The translations under genes and the position numbers were made by a program. The notes under the pieces were generated by a model. It worked only from the letters and a program-made list of their open reading frames with translations. It did no database searches and was not told the DNA's origin. A stretch of DNA of 64,000 bases from Actinomycetospora sp. NBRC 106375. Its GTDB lineage: Bacteria; Actinomycetota; Actinomycetes; Mycobacteriales; Pseudonocardiaceae. Shown in pieces: positions 15,763 through 25,912 of this stretch (its first letter is position 1; each line of letters opens with the position of its first letter). The DNA is taken from NCBI RefSeq assembly GCF_030269665.1, contig NZ_BSTS01000001.1, forward strand, positions 620,001 through 684,000. The letters are read 5' to 3'.

Positions 15763-17985
15763 ATGCAGCCCTGGCCCGGCACGTCCTACCCCCTGGGCGC
15801 GACCTACGACGGGGCGGGGACCAACTTCTCGCTGTTCAGCGAGGTCGCCGAGGGCGTCGACCTGTGCCTGTTCGACGACGCCGGGCGCGAGACGGTCGTC
15901 CCGCTGCCCGAGCGCGACGGCTTCGTCTGGCACGGGTACCTGCCCGGCGTCGTGCCCGGCCAGCGCTACGGCTACCGGGTCCGCGGACCGTACGAGCCCG
16001 ACCAGGGCTTGCGGTGCAACAGCCACAAGTTGCTCATCGACCCATACGCGAAGGCGGTCGACGGCACGCTCGGCACCACCTACGCGTGGGACGAGGCGCT
16101 GTTCGGCTACCACTTCGACGACCCCGACGAGGTCAACCACGACGACTCGGCCCAGCACGTGCCGAAGTCCGTGGTGATCAACCCGTTCTTCGACTGGCAT
16201 GACGACCGCCCGCCGCGCACGCCGTACCACGACACCGTGATCTACGAGGCGCACGTCAAGGGGCTCACGCAGCTGCACCCCGAGGTGCCCGAGGAGATGC
16301 GCGGGACCTACTCCGGGGTCGCCCACCCGGCCGTCATCGCCCACCTGCAGCGCCTGGGCATCACGGCGATCGAGCTCATGCCGGTGCACCAGTTCGTGCA
16401 CGACGACGCCCTGGTCCAGCGCGAGCTGCGCAACTACTGGGGCTACAACACGATCGCCTTCTTCGCCCCGCACTACGGCTACGCGACGCCGTCGATCACG
16501 GGCGCGCCGGCGCCCGGGGCGCACGTGCAGGAGTTCAAGGCGATGGTGCGCGACCTGCACGCGGCCGGCATCGAGGTGATCCTCGACGTCGTCTACAACC
16601 ACACCGCCGAGGGCAACCACCAGGGCCCGACGCTGTCGATGCGCGGCGCGGACAACCAGGCCTACTACCGCCTCGTCGACGACGACCCGCAGTACTACAT
16701 GGACTACACGGGCACCGGCAACTCGCTCAACGTCCGGCACCCGCACACGCTGCAGCTGATCATGGACTCGCTGCGGTACTGGGTCACCGAGATGCACGTG
16801 GACGGCTTCCGGTTCGACCTGGCCGCGACCCTGGCCCGCGAGTTCTACGACGTCGACCGGCTCTCGACCTTCTTCGACCTCGTCCAGCAAGACCCGGTGA
16901 TCTCGCAGGTCAAGCTGATCGCCGAGCCGTGGGACGTCGGCCCCGGCGGCTACCAGGTGGGCAACTTCCCGCCCGGCTGGACCGAGTGGAACGGCAAGTA
17001 CCGCGACACCGTCCGCGACTTCTGGCGCGGCACCCCGGGCACGCTCGGGGAGTTCGGGTCGCGGCTCACGGGTTCGTCGGATCTGTACCAGGACGACGGG
17101 CGCCGCCCCTACGCGTCGGTCAACTTCGTCACCGCGCACGACGGGTTCACCCTCACCGACCTCGTCTCCTACAACGACAAGCACAACGAGGCCAACGGCG
17201 AGGGCGGCCAGGACGGCGCCGACGACAACCGCTCCTGGAACCACGGGGTCGAGGGGCCCACCGACGACGCGGCGGTCAACGAGCTGCGGCACCGGCAGCG
17301 GCGCAACTTCCTCGCGACGCTGTTCCTGTCCCAGGGCGTGCCGATGCTGCTGCACGGGGACGAGATCGGCCGCACGCAGTACGGCAACAACAACGGCTAC
17401 TGCCAGGACTCCACGATCTCGTGGATGGAGTGGTCGCCGGAGAAGGCCGACTCCGAGCTCATGGACTACACGGGGAAGGTCGCCGAGCTGCGCGCCTCGC
17501 ACCCCGTGTTCCGGCGGCGGCGGTTCTTCAACGGCCGCCCGATCCGGCCGGCCGCGGGGGCCCCCACCGACGAGGTCCAGCGCGACATCGCCTGGTTCAC
17601 CTCCTCGGGCGAGGAGATGGGCGACGCCGACTGGGAGTCCGGCGAGGCGGCCGTGCTGACCGTGTTCCTCAACGGCGACGGCATCCTCGAGAGCGACGCC
17701 CGCGGCCAGCGGGTGGTCGACGACAGCTTCATGATGATCTTCAACGCGCACCACGAGGACGTCGACGTCACCGTGCCCGGCGAGGGCTTCCCCCACCGCT
17801 GGGCGACGGTCCTCGACACCACCACCGGCGAGGTGGTCGTGGGCACCGCGCGGACCACGCAGACCTGGAACACGCCGTCCCTGCCCGACGACGTGGCCGA
17901 CCACGTCGGCGGCGACGTCCTGCAGGTCGCGTCCCGCTCGATGATGCTGCTGCAGCGCACCGACCTCGCGGAGCACTCCGCATGA
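15763..17985 (+). CDS. glgX: Glycogen debranching enzyme GlgX
   Basis: A 740-residue GH13 enzyme with an N-terminal CBM48 domain ([20 protein letters not shown]) and a TIM-barrel. The catalytic residues are visible: nucleophile Asp in [11 protein letters not shown], acid Glu in [13 protein letters not shown], and Asp in [11 protein letters not shown]. It hydrolyses alpha-1,6 branches of glycogen limit dextrin and releases the linear malto-oligosaccharides that TreY uses. The ATG at 15763 follows a GGAGG at 15751. The stop overlaps the treY start (ATGA), so debranching and trehalose synthesis are coupled in one operon. Confidence 0.95.
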   Translation: MQPWPGTSYPLGATYDGAGTNFSLFSEVAEGVDLCLFDDAGRETVVPLPERDGFVWHGYLPGVVPGQRYGYRVRGPYEPDQGLRCNSHKLLIDPYAKAVDGTLGTTYAWDEALFGYHFDDPDEVNHDDSAQHVPKSVVINPFFDWHDDRPPRTPYHDTVIYEAHVKGLTQLHPEVPEEMRGTYSGVAHPAVIAHLQRLGITAIELMPVHQFVHDDALVQRELRNYWGYNTIAFFAPHYGYATPSITGAPAPGAHVQEFKAMVRDLHAAGIEVILDVVYNHTAEGNHQGPTLSMRGADNQAYYRLVDDDPQYYMDYTGTGNSLNVRHPHTLQLIMDSLRYWVTEMHVDGFRFDLAATLAREFYDVDRLSTFFDLVQQDPVISQVKLIAEPWDVGPGGYQVGNFPPGWTEWNGKYRDTVRDFWRGTPGTLGEFGSRLTGSSDLYQDDGRRPYASVNFVTAHDGFTLTDLVSYNDKHNEANGEGGQDGADDNRSWNHGVEGPTDDAAVNELRHRQRRNFLATLFLSQGVPMLLHGDEIGRTQYGNNNGYCQDSTISWMEWSPEKADSELMDYTGKVAELRASHPVFRRRRFFNGRPIRPAAGAPTDEVQRDIAWFTSSGEEMGDADWESGEAAVLTVFLNGDGILESDARGQRVVDDSFMMIFNAHHEDVDVTVPGEGFPHRWATVLDTTTGEVVVGTARTTQTWNTPSLPDDVADHVGGDVLQVASRSMMLLQRTDLAEHSA

Positions 17986-20366
17986 CAGCCGCGGAGCGCA
18001 GCGGAGCCGGCGCATCGACCGGAGTCCCTCCGTCGACCTACCGGCTCCAGCTCTCCCCCGCCCAGCCCTTCGCGGCGGCCCGCGGGCTCGTCGGCTACCT
18101 CGACGCGCTCGGCGTCGGGGCCCTGTACTGCTCGCCGATCCTGCAGGCCGCGCCCGGGTCGACCCACGGCTACGACGTCGTCGACCCGACGCACGCGAAC
18201 GACGAGCTCGGCGGCGAGGAGGGGCGGCGCGAGCTCGTCGCCGCGCTGCGGGCGGCCGGGCTCGGCGTGCTCGTCGACCTCGTGCCCAACCACATGGGCG
18301 TCGCGGCGCCCGCGGCGAACCCGTCGTGGTGGTCGCTGCTGCGGGACGGACCGGACTCGGAGTACGCGTCCTGGTACGACGCCGACCTGATGGATCTCAC
18401 CGCCAGGCCGCTGCTGATCCCGGTGCTCGGGTCGCCCGAGGACACCGCGGCGCTGGAGATCGTCGACGGCGAGCTCCGCTACTACGAGCACCGCTACCCG
18501 ATCGCGCCGGGCACCGAGGGCGGTACGCCGCAGGAGGTCCACGAGCGCCAGCACTACCGGCTCGTGCACTGGCGTCGCGGCAACGCCGAGCTGACCTACC
18601 GGCGCTTCTTCGACGTCTCCGACCTCGCCGCCGTGCGGGTCGACGACCCGGCCGTCTTCGACGCCACCCACGCCGAGGTGCTGCGCTGGCGGGCCGCGGG
18701 CGAGATCGACGGCCTGCGCATCGACCACCCGGACGGCCTCTCGGCACCGGGCGCGTACCTGCGCCGGCTGCGCGCCGCCCTCGGCGACGAGGCGTGGCTG
18801 CTGGTCGAGAAGATCCTCGGCCCCGGCGAGGTGCTGCCGCTGTCGTGGCCCGTCGACGGCACCACCGGCTACGAGGCGCTGCGCGAGGTCCAGGGCCTGT
18901 TCGTCGACCCCCGCGGCGAGGCGCTGGTCGACGCCGTGGCCGCCGAGCACACCGGCGTCCGGGAGGGCCTCGCCCCCACCGAGCACGCGGCCCGCCGTCT
19001 CGTCACCGACGAGATCCTGGTCGCCGAGGTCCGCCGGATCGCCGCGCTGGTGCCGGGCGGGGGCGACTCGCATCCCGACGAGCAGAAGGTCCGCGACGCG
19101 GTCGCCGAGCTGCTGTGCTCGTTCCCCGTCTACCGCTCCTACCTGCCCGAGGGGCGCGCCGACCTCGACCGGGCGGTCGACACCGCGGCGGCCGCGCGCC
19201 CGGAGCTCGCGGACACGGTCCGCGCGATCCACGCCGCGATGCTCGCCGACCCCGGCGGGCTGCTCGCCCAGCGGGTCGAGCAGACCAGCGGGATGGTCAC
19301 CGCGAAGGGCGTCGAGGACACCACGTTCTACCGGTGGAACCGCTTCGTCGCGCTCAACGAGGTCGGCGGGGCCCCCGACCGCTTCGGGGTCTCCCCCGCC
19401 GAGTTCCACGCCCGGGCGGCGGCGCGCGAGGCGGCGACGCCCGCCACGATGACCACGCTGTCGACGCACGACACCAAGCGCTCCGAGGACGTCCGCGCAC
19501 GGCTCGCCGTGCTCTCCGAGCTCACCGCCGACTGGGGCGCGTTCCTGCGCTCGGCCGCGGCGCGGCACCCACTGCCGTCGCCGTCGCTGGAGCTGCTCGC
19601 CTGGCAGTCGGTGCTCGGGGCGTGGCCGATCTCCGCCGAGCGCCTGTCGGGCTACCTGCTCAAGGCGGCCAAGGAGGCGAAGCTCGTCACCGCCCACGTG
19701 GACGCGGTGCCCGAGGTCGACGAGGCCGTCGCGGCCTGGCCGGACCGGGTGCTGGGCGACGACGCGGCCGTGGCGGAGATCGAGGCCTTCGTCGCCCGGC
19801 TCGACGCCCCCGGCCGCGCCAACGCGCTGGGCCAGAAGCTGCTCCAACTCGCCGGCCCCGGTGTCCCCGACGTCTACCAGGGCACCGAGTGCTTCGAGTA
19901 CTCGCTCGTCGACCCGGACAACCGACGTCCCGTCGACTTCGACGCGCGCCGCCGGCTGCTCGAGCGCCTCGACGGCGGCTGGGTCCCCTCGATCGACGCC
20001 GGCGACCCCGACGAGGTGGCCGCCACCAAGCTCGCCGTCGTCTCCGGGGCCCTGCGCCTGCGCCGCTTCCGGCCCGAGCTCTTCAGCGGCTACGCGCCCC
20101 TGCCGGCCGCCGGGGTCGCCGCCGACCACGCGGTGGCCTTCGCCCGGGGCGGGCCGGCCGGCCGCGAGCGGCTCGTCGCCGTCGCCACCCGGCTGCCGGT
20201 CGGGCTGGCGGCCGCGGGCGGCTGGCGTGACACCGTCCTGCCGCTGCCCGGGGGCACGTCCGACTGGACCGACGTGATCACCGGCCGGCCCGTCGAGGGG
20301 TCCGCGCCCGCCCTGTCGCGTGTGCTCGATCGCTACCCGGTGGCACTGCTCGTCCGTCCTGCTTGA
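17982..20366 (+). CDS. treY: Malto-oligosyltrehalose synthase TreY
   Basis: A 794-residue GH13 enzyme that isomerises the reducing-end alpha-1,4 bond of a malto-oligosaccharide into the alpha,alpha-1,1 bond of trehalose. Visible landmarks are STYRLQLSP at the N-terminus, [11 protein letters not shown] (GH13 region I), [10 protein letters not shown] (region II with the nucleophile Asp), [10 protein letters not shown] (region III Glu) and [15 protein letters not shown] (region IV). The length is normal for TreY. Its partner TreZ, often adjacent, is instead at 34796-36517. The ATG overlaps the glgX stop. Confidence 0.95.
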   Translation: MTAAERSGAGASTGVPPSTYRLQLSPAQPFAAARGLVGYLDALGVGALYCSPILQAAPGSTHGYDVVDPTHANDELGGEEGRRELVAALRAAGLGVLVDLVPNHMGVAAPAANPSWWSLLRDGPDSEYASWYDADLMDLTARPLLIPVLGSPEDTAALEIVDGELRYYEHRYPIAPGTEGGTPQEVHERQHYRLVHWRRGNAELTYRRFFDVSDLAAVRVDDPAVFDATHAEVLRWRAAGEIDGLRIDHPDGLSAPGAYLRRLRAALGDEAWLLVEKILGPGEVLPLSWPVDGTTGYEALREVQGLFVDPRGEALVDAVAAEHTGVREGLAPTEHAARRLVTDEILVAEVRRIAALVPGGGDSHPDEQKVRDAVAELLCSFPVYRSYLPEGRADLDRAVDTAAAARPELADTVRAIHAAMLADPGGLLAQRVEQTSGMVTAKGVEDTTFYRWNRFVALNEVGGAPDRFGVSPAEFHARAAAREAATPATMTTLSTHDTKRSEDVRARLAVLSELTADWGAFLRSAAARHPLPSPSLELLAWQSVLGAWPISAERLSGYLLKAAKEAKLVTAHVDAVPEVDEAVAAWPDRVLGDDAAVAEIEAFVARLDAPGRANALGQKLLQLAGPGVPDVYQGTECFEYSLVDPDNRRPVDFDARRRLLERLDGGWVPSIDAGDPDEVAATKLAVVSGALRLRRFRPELFSGYAPLPAAGVAADHAVAFARGGPAGRERLVAVATRLPVGLAAAGGWRDTVLPLPGGTSDWTDVITGRPVEGSAPALSRVLDRYPVALLVRPA

Positions 20367-20385
20367 ATCCTGCTTGGATCGGGGC

Positions 20386-22251
20386 ATGGCCGACGTCACG
20401 GACAGCCGTCCCCGCTGGCACGGCGTCCTCGAGCGGATCGCGGCGGCCCGGAAGGGTGACGCGAGCGAGTCGCTCGCCGCGGTGTTCGTGCTCGGCGCGA
20501 CGGTCCTCGCGCTGCTCTGGGCGAACTCGCCGTGGGCGTGGACCTACGACGCGTTCTGGCACACCCCGGTCGGGATCTCGGTCGGCGGGGCGTCGATCGA
20601 CCTCGACCTCCAGCACTGGGTCAACGACGGGCTCATGGCGCTGTTCTTCTTCGTCATCGGGCTGGAGGTCAAGCGCGAGTTCGCGCTGGGCGAGCTGCGG
20701 GACCGCTCGAAGGCCGCGGTCCCGCTCGCGGCCGCGCTGGCCGGGCTCGCCCTGCCCGCGGTGCTGTTCCTGCTGCTCAACCCGTCGGGCGAGGCGGCGT
20801 CGGCGTGGGGGGTGGTGATCTCGACCGACACAGCATTCCTGCTCGGGGCGCTGGCGGTCATCGGGCCGGGTCGCGCCGAGCGCCTGCGGATCTTCCTGCT
20901 GACGCTCGCCGTCGCCGACGACGTCGGCGCGCTGGCGATCATCGCGCTCGTCTACACCGACGAGGTGCACGTCGTCCCGCTGATCGTCGCGGTCGGCGGG
21001 CTCCTGCTCATCTGGCAGCTGCGCCGGCTGCGCGTGTGGCGCGGCGGCGGGTACCTCGTCGTCTCGCTGGTCACCTGGGTGGCGTTCTACGAGTCCGGGG
21101 TGCACGCGACGCTGACCGGGGTGCTGATCGCCCTGTTGCTGCCCGTCTACCCGCCCAAGCGTCACGAGGTGGAACGGGCGGCGGCGCTGGCCCGCGCGTT
21201 CCGCCAGTCGCCCAACCCGGAGTACGCCCGCAGCGCCCGGCTGGGGCTCGAGCGGGCGGTGTCGGTCAACGAGCGCCTCATGCGGCTCTGGCAGCCGTAC
21301 ACGGCGTTCATCATCGTGCCGGTGTTCGCCCTGGCCAACGCGGGCGTCCCCCTGACCGGCGAGGTCCTGCGCGCGGCCGCGACCTCGCCGCTGACCTGGG
21401 GCATCGTGCTCGGCCTCGTCCTCGGCAAGTTCGTGGGGATCACCGGCGCGACGGCGGTGCTCGCGCGGCTGCGGCCCGGCAGCCTCGCGCCCGGGCTGAC
21501 GATGCCGCAGGTCGCGGGCGGCGCGGCGCTCTCCGGCATCGGCTTCACGATCTCGCTGTTCATCGTCGACCTGGCGCTGCCCGACCCGCTGCTCGCCGAC
21601 GAGGCCCGCGTCGGGGTCCTGCTCGCCTCCGTGGTCGCGCTGGCGCTCGGCGCCGTGGTGTTCCGGGCCGGCCGGTCCTCGCTGCCCGAGGAGCCGTCGC
21701 ACGACCTGCTCCGCGCCGTGGACCCGCGCCGCGACCACGTCCGCGGACCGGTCGACGCGCCGCTGACGATCGTCGAGTACGGCGACTTCGAGTGCCCGTT
21801 CTGCGGCAAGGCCACCGGCAACATCCGCCAGGTCCGCGAGCACTTCGGCGACGGGATGCGCTACGTCTTCCGCCACTTCCCGCTCTCCGACACCCATCCG
21901 CACGCCCGGCTGGCCGCCGAGGTCGCCGAGGCGGCCGCACAGCAGGGCCGGTTCTGGGAGGTCCACGACACGTTCTTCGCGCACGCCGACGCCCTCGAGC
22001 GCGACGACCTCCTGGGCTACTGCGCCGACCTCGGCCTGGACCTCGACCGCATCGAGGACGACCTGCGCGACGGCGACGCCGCGAACCGCGTCACCGACGA
22101 CGAGATCGACGCCCGCAGCAGCGATCTGCCCGGGACGCCGACGTTCTACCTCGGCGTCGGCGACGAGGTGCCGCAGCGCCACATCGGGCCGTACGACGCC
22201 GCCACCCTCATCGCCGCGCTCGAGCGGATGCGGGTCAGCTCTTCGCGCTGA
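20386..22251 (+). CDS. nhaA: NhaA Na+/H+ antiporter fused to a DsbA-like thioredoxin domain
   Basis: A 621-residue fusion. Residues 1-425 are a full NhaA antiporter ([18 protein letters not shown], then [16 protein letters not shown] and [17 protein letters not shown] with the two transport Asp residues). Residues 445-620 are a thioredoxin_4/DsbA domain with active-site Cys470-Pro-Phe-Cys473 and a cis-Pro loop ([10 protein letters not shown]). Such fusions are known in Actinobacteria. The thioredoxin domain follows a membrane protein with no cleavable signal, so the side of the membrane is uncertain. It could redox-control the antiporter or act as a separate oxidoreductase. The gene starts 19 nt after treY and overlaps the convergent VOC gene by 17 bp. 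Confidence 0.92.
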   Translation: MADVTDSRPRWHGVLERIAAARKGDASESLAAVFVLGATVLALLWANSPWAWTYDAFWHTPVGISVGGASIDLDLQHWVNDGLMALFFFVIGLEVKREFALGELRDRSKAAVPLAAALAGLALPAVLFLLLNPSGEAASAWGVVISTDTAFLLGALAVIGPGRAERLRIFLLTLAVADDVGALAIIALVYTDEVHVVPLIVAVGGLLLIWQLRRLRVWRGGGYLVVSLVTWVAFYESGVHATLTGVLIALLLPVYPPKRHEVERAAALARAFRQSPNPEYARSARLGLERAVSVNERLMRLWQPYTAFIIVPVFALANAGVPLTGEVLRAAATSPLTWGIVLGLVLGKFVGITGATAVLARLRPGSLAPGLTMPQVAGGAALSGIGFTISLFIVDLALPDPLLADEARVGVLLASVVALALGAVVFRAGRSSLPEEPSHDLLRAVDPRRDHVRGPVDAPLTIVEYGDFECPFCGKATGNIRQVREHFGDGMRYVFRHFPLSDTHPHARLAAEVAEAAAQQGRFWEVHDTFFAHADALERDDLLGYCADLGLDLDRIEDDLRDGDAANRVTDDEIDARSSDLPGTPTFYLGVGDEVPQRHIGPYDAATLIAALERMRVSSSR

Positions 22252-22624
22252 GCAGCTGGACGAGGTTGCCCTGGGTGTCGTCGAGGACGGCGACGATCGC
22301 CGGGCCGATGTCGGTCGGCGGCTGGGTGAACGTGACGCCCAGCTCCGTCAGGCGCTCGTACTCGGCGGCGACGTCGTCGACGGCGAACTGGGCCTGCGGG
22401 ATGCCGTCGGCCGCCAGCGCGTCCCGGAAGGGCTTCACCGCCGGGTGGCCGGCGGGCTCGAGCAGCAGCTCGGGGCCGTCGGGGTCCTCGGGCGAGGCGA
22501 CGGTCAGCCAGGAGTCGTCGCCGAGGGGGATGTCGTGGCGCTTCGTGAACCCCAGGACGTCGGTGTAGAAGGCCAGCGCGGCCCGCTGGTCGTCGACGAA
22601 CAGGCTGGTCAGGCGGATTCTCAC
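22235..22624 (-). CDS. VOC (glyoxalase/bleomycin-resistance fold) family protein
   Basis: A 129-residue protein with the beta-alpha-beta-beta-beta repeat of the vicinal oxygen chelate fold: it begins [20 protein letters not shown] and ends [18 protein letters not shown]. The usual metal ligands are only partly present: Glu in GPELLLEP and Gln in QAQFAVDD, while the last strand has Asn/Gln rather than a clear Glu. It may therefore not be a metalloenzyme. The 3' end overlaps the convergent nhaA gene by 17 bp. Function is unknown. Confidence 0.85.
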   Translation of the reverse strand: MRIRLTSLFVDDQRAALAFYTDVLGFTKRHDIPLGDDSWLTVASPEDPDGPELLLEPAGHPAVKPFRDALAADGIPQAQFAVDDVAAEYERLTELGVTFTQPPTDIGPAIVAVLDDTQGNLVQLLSAKS

Positions 22625-22667
22625 TCAGGTGTCCTTCCCGGCGGGGGCCGGCGTCCGGTGTCGGGGG

Positions 22668-23540
22668 TCAGCGGCGGCGGGGCCGCGGCGGGAGGGCGAC
22701 GGTCGGCGCCTCGGGGCCGCCGAGGGTCTCGGTGCGGGCGTCGGGGTCCGGTGCGTCCGGTGCGGCGTCCGGTCCGCGGTCCTGTTCATGCTTCCGGACC
22801 GCGTGGCGTCCGGGGGGCGCCGGGCGCGGGACGACACGCATCTCCTGGACCGCGGGCCGGGGCGCCGGCGGGTCGGGGGCGGGATGCGGGACGGCTCCCG
22901 GGGCGGGCTCCTCCACCCGGACGATCGGCTGCGAGCCCGTGGCGTGGTCCGCGGCGCGCTGCGCCTCGGCGGGGTCCGTGCGGCCGCGCTCGGCGAGCGG
23001 GAGCGCGGCGCGGCGGCGGGCGGTGCGCCGGTAGAGCAGCGCCCACACCACCAGACCGAGCGCGAGCAGCGGGACCAGCAGCGTCCACCACGTGCCGCCG
23101 CGGAACGAGGCGTTGGCGACGGCGTGGGCGATCGCCACCGGGAAGCACACGTACGACGTCCAGTGCACGACCAGCCACGCGCGCTTGGTCAGGTAGCGCC
23201 GGAGGCTCGAGGAGATCACCACCGCGAGCAGCAGGTCGAGCGCGACGGCGCCGAGCGCGGCGGGCACCGGGTTGTAGAGGGCGGTGCCGGGTACGAGGAC
23301 GTCGAACCACCGCAGCGGCAGGTAGGGCGAGATCAGCACGGTGACGACGTGCAGCACGACGAACACCACGGTGATCAGCGAGAGGTTCCGGTGCAGGGCC
23401 ACGAGCACGAAGCGCGGCAGGGCCTGCCCGGCGAGGCGGCTCAGCGAGGTGTTGTGCAGCGCGCCGAGGGCGAGGACGACGCCCATGAGCAGGAGGGCGA
23501 CGAGGCCGAGCGCCCGCGAGACGTTCCAGAGCTCGATCAT
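22668..23540 (-). CDS. Ferric reductase-like transmembrane haem protein without a flavin domain
   Basis: A 290-residue protein with six TM helices in the first 180 residues and a Pro/Ala/Arg-rich cytoplasmic tail. The membrane part has paired His residues suited to bis-haem ligation (LVALHRNLSLITVVFVVLHV and VVHWTSYVCFPVAIAHAV), the pattern of the ferric reductase-like transmembrane component family. There is no FAD/NAD(P)H-binding domain, so electrons would have to come from a partner protein. It lies 13 nt downstream of a small TM protein gene on the same strand, a likely two-gene unit. The final 110 residues are low complexity. Confidence 0.75.
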   Translation of the reverse strand: MIELWNVSRALGLVALLLMGVVLALGALHNTSLSRLAGQALPRFVLVALHRNLSLITVVFVVLHVVTVLISPYLPLRWFDVLVPGTALYNPVPAALGAVALDLLLAVVISSSLRRYLTKRAWLVVHWTSYVCFPVAIAHAVANASFRGGTWWTLLVPLLALGLVVWALLYRRTARRRAALPLAERGRTDPAEAQRAADHATGSQPIVRVEEPAPGAVPHPAPDPPAPRPAVQEMRVVPRPAPPGRHAVRKHEQDRGPDAAPDAPDPDARTETLGGPEAPTVALPPRPRRR

Positions 23541-23553
23541 CGACGGCCGGCGC

Positions 23554-23733
23554 TCAGCGGTACTCGGCCGTGGTGACCCGCGGGACGTCGGCGGCGGTCG
23601 ACGTCTCGGAGATCCCCGCGTGCAGCGCCACCACCAGCACCGCGGCGCCGACGGTGATCCACGCGGTCAGCTCGACGATCGTGCGCTTGTTCTGCTCGTG
23701 CTGGGCGGCCTTCGCGCTGCGGCGGCTGGGCAC
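23554..23733 (-). CDS. Small single-TM protein linked to the haem membrane protein
   Basis: A 59-residue protein: a basic, polar N-terminus (PSRRSAKAAQHEQNKRTIVE), one TM helix (LTAWITVGAAVLVVALHAG) and a short polar C-terminus. The GTG at 23733 is preceded by GGAGGGAG at ideal spacing, which decides this start over a longer frame beginning near 23880 that would run through a terminator hairpin. It lies just upstream of the ferric reductase-like gene and could be an accessory subunit; this is inferred from the neighbourhood. Confidence 0.65.
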   Translation of the reverse strand: MPSRRSAKAAQHEQNKRTIVELTAWITVGAAVLVVALHAGISETSTAADVPRVTTAEYR

Positions 23734-23826
23734 CGGCGTCTCCCTCCGTCCGCTCCAGGATGGACGATCGCGGAGTGTGACCCGGGTCAGGGGTCGACGT
23801 GACACGCCGCCCCGGCCGCCTCGAGC

Positions 23827-23875
23827 GGTTACTGGCTGGTATCCCTCGCCAGGCGAGGGATACCAGCCAGTAACC
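23827..23875. terminator. Perfect 24-bp inverted repeat, likely terminator
   Basis: Arms 23827-23850 and 23852-23875 are fully complementary around one central base (23851). The arm starts GGTTACTGGCTGGTATCC and its inner end is CTCGCC. It lies 1 nt after the stop of the minus-strand hydrolase gene and 93 nt upstream of the small TM protein gene. The arm is less GC-rich than its surroundings. It is unrelated in sequence to the palindromes at 1738, 36508 and 41182. Confidence 0.75.
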
Positions 23876-23876
23876 C

Positions 23877-24674
23877 TCACGGGAGGTGGCGGGCGAGCAC
23901 CTCGCCGACCATCGCCGGCGCGGTCTGGAGCGCGGCGTGGCCCTGGCCGGGCAGCTCAACGACCTCGGCGTCGGGCAGGGTCGCAGCGACCGCCCCGGTC
24001 GAGGCCCGCAGGTGTCCGGGGCTCTGCTCGCCGAGCAGCATGAGGGTGCGCAGGCGCACGTCGCGCAGCCCGTCCGTCCCGAGCGGCAGGCGCAGCAGCT
24101 CGCGCCCTTCGCGTGGCCACGCCCGGACGTTGACCAGTCGCTCGGCCCAGGACGGCGCCCGCTTCATGCCCGCCACGGCCTCGGCCGGCATCCCCACCAG
24201 CTGCGTCAGCCCGATCTCGACGGCGCCCTCGGCGTCGCCGGCGGCCAGCCGGGCGTCCATCGCGTCGAGGATCGGGGTGTCGTCCGGGCGCCCCGGCAGC
24301 GGCCACGGCGGCTCGTAGACGACGAGCGACGCCGCCGGGAGGTCGAGCGTGGCCGCACCGAGGAGGCACAGCGCGCCGGACGAGTGCGCGGCGAACACGG
24401 CCTCGCCGTCGAACCACCGGGCGAGGGCGTGGAGGTCCTCGTACTCCCGTTCGAAGGAGTACGGCGCCGTGTCCCCGGAGTCGCCCTTGCCGCGCCGGTC
24501 GGCGAGCCACACGGCGTACCGGCCGTCCAGTGCGGCGGCGGCCTCGGCCCAGATCCGGCGCCCGTTCGTGCCGCCCGGCACGGTGACCATCGGGCGCGGC
24601 CCCTCGGTGACCTGCTCGAGCGCGATGGGCGTGCCGTCGGGTGACGTGACGTGGTGCGGCGGTGGCGCGGACAT
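23877..24674 (-). CDS. Alpha/beta hydrolase
   Basis: A 265-residue protein of the alpha/beta hydrolase fold. It has an oxyanion-loop region VTVPGGTNGRRIW, the conserved LADRRGKGDSGD turn, nucleophile Ser in VFAAHSSGALCLLGA, and the late catalytic His in PGQGHAALQTAP. It should be a cytoplasmic esterase, lactonase or related hydrolase of unknown substrate. The ATG at 24674 is preceded by a G-rich ribosome-binding site. It is similar along its length to the hydrolase at 56386-57345, but lacks the His-Ala-Gly-Gly-Gly repeat found there, so the two are useful internal comparators. Confidence 0.85.
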   Translation of the reverse strand: MSAPPPHHVTSPDGTPIALEQVTEGPRPMVTVPGGTNGRRIWAEAAAALDGRYAVWLADRRGKGDSGDTAPYSFEREYEDLHALARWFDGEAVFAAHSSGALCLLGAATLDLPAASLVVYEPPWPLPGRPDDTPILDAMDARLAAGDAEGAVEIGLTQLVGMPAEAVAGMKRAPSWAERLVNVRAWPREGRELLRLPLGTDGLRDVRLRTLMLLGEQSPGHLRASTGAVAATLPDAEVVELPGQGHAALQTAPAMVGEVLARHLP

Positions 24675-24779
24675 GAGGACCCCCCGGGTGGTGACTGGTG
24701 CGCCGCAGTGTGCGGCCCCGGGCCGCGGAGGGACCAGGGTCGGTGCTCCCGGGTCGACCGGGAGCACCACCCCGGACGC

Positions 24780-25820
24780 TCAGGCCAGCAGCGTGGCGTC
24801 GGCCGGTGAGAGCCGGTCGGTGATCGTGTTCTGCTGGTGCCAGTACGGGTAGAGCAGCGGCGTCGCGCTGACCTCGTCGAGGCGGCGGACCTCGTCGTCG
24901 GTGAGCGCGAGCTCGGCCGCGGCGAGGTTGTCGGTCAGCTGCTCCTCGGTCCGGGCGCCGATCACCAGCGAGGTGACCCCCGGCTTGCGCAGCAGCCACG
25001 CGTTCGCGACCTGCGCGACCGAGACGCCGTGGGCGTCGCCGATCTCCGCGGCGACCTCGATGATGTCGTAGAGACGCTCCCGGTCGTGCACCGGCGGCTC
25101 GGACCACTCACCGAGGTGGCGCGAGGTCTCCGGGTCGTCCTGGCCGCGCCGGAACTTGCCCGAGAGCAGGCCGCCCGCGATCGGGCTCCAGACGAGGATG
25201 CCGAGGCCCTGGTCGATCGAGACCGGCACCAGCTCGTTCTCCGCCTCGCGCGCCTGCAGCGTGTAGTGGATCTGCTGGGAGACGAAGGGCTGGTAGGACT
25301 CGCGCTCGGCGACCCCGAGCGCCTTCATGATGTGCCAGGCCGAGTAGTTCGAGCAGCCGATGTAGCGGATCTTGCCCTTGCTCACGAGGGTGTCCAGGGC
25401 CTCGAGCGTCTCCTCGAGCGGCGTGACGCCGTCCCACCCGTGGAGCTGGTAGAGGTCGATGTGCTGGGCGTCCAGCCGGCGCAGGCTGCCCTCGACGCTG
25501 CGCACGATGTGCTGGCGCGAGGCGCCGGCGTCGTTGGGGTCGTCGCTCATCGGGAAGCGGCACTTGGTGGCGAGCAGCAGGTCGTCGCGGTGGTTCTTCG
25601 TCGCCTGGCCGACGATCTCCTCCGACGCCCCGGCGGAGTACATGTCCGCGGTGTCGACGAGGTTCACGCCGTGGTCGACGCAGAGGTCGATCTGGCGGGT
25701 GGCACCCTCGACGTCGGTGTCGCCGAGGGAGGCGAACCCGCCCTTGCCGCCGAAGGTCATCGTGCCCATCGTCATCGTCGAGACCTTCAGGCCCGACCGT
25801 CCGAGTGTGCGGCACTCCAT
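24780..25820 (-). CDS. Aldo/keto reductase
   Basis: A 346-residue (alpha/beta)8 NADPH-dependent oxidoreductase. The catalytic tetrad is visible: Asp and Tyr in NLVDTADMYSAGASEE, Lys in LLLATKCRF, and His in DLYQLHGWDG. The NADP-binding end is TSLVIGARTEEQLTDNLAA. It resembles the YajO/Tas-like AKR group that reduces aldehydes and ketones broadly. The ATG at 25820 gives the standard MECRTLGRSGLKVS start. It is monocistronic: a terminator for the preceding gene lies upstream and about 105 nt separate it from the next gene. Confidence 0.9.
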   Translation of the reverse strand: MECRTLGRSGLKVSTMTMGTMTFGGKGGFASLGDTDVEGATRQIDLCVDHGVNLVDTADMYSAGASEEIVGQATKNHRDDLLLATKCRFPMSDDPNDAGASRQHIVRSVEGSLRRLDAQHIDLYQLHGWDGVTPLEETLEALDTLVSKGKIRYIGCSNYSAWHIMKALGVAERESYQPFVSQQIHYTLQAREAENELVPVSIDQGLGILVWSPIAGGLLSGKFRRGQDDPETSRHLGEWSEPPVHDRERLYDIIEVAAEIGDAHGVSVAQVANAWLLRKPGVTSLVIGARTEEQLTDNLAAAELALTDDEVRRLDEVSATPLLYPYWHQQNTITDRLSPADATLLA

Positions 25821-25864
25821 GTCCGTCGAGTGCCCGCGTCGACACGAGCCGGAACGTGACGTGA

Positions 25865-25898
25865 GCGGAGGGCCCCCTCGCTCGAGGGGACCCTCCGC
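25865..25898 (-). terminator. Hairpin terminator
   Basis: Fifteen-base arms (25865-25879 and 25884-25898) pair with a single mismatch around a 4-base loop; the left arm reads GCGGAGGGCCCCCTC. The hairpin starts 15 nt after the stop of the minus-strand membrane protein gene at 25913 and precedes the aldo/keto reductase gene, so it isolates the two. Confidence 0.65.
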
Positions 25899-25912
25899 CC
25901 GGATCGGCGGCG

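Noticed and set aside
22235..22251. 17-bp overlap of convergent nhaA and VOC genes as a regulatory feature (also 60916-60932)
   Set aside because: Short convergent 3' overlaps are common in compact GC-rich genomes. The equal lengths appear coincidental and the sequences are unrelated.
23734..23880. Upstream extension of the small TM protein to a start near 23880
   Set aside because: It would translate through the 24-bp perfect palindrome. The GTG at 23733 has a strong ribosome-binding site and gives a clean small TM protein.
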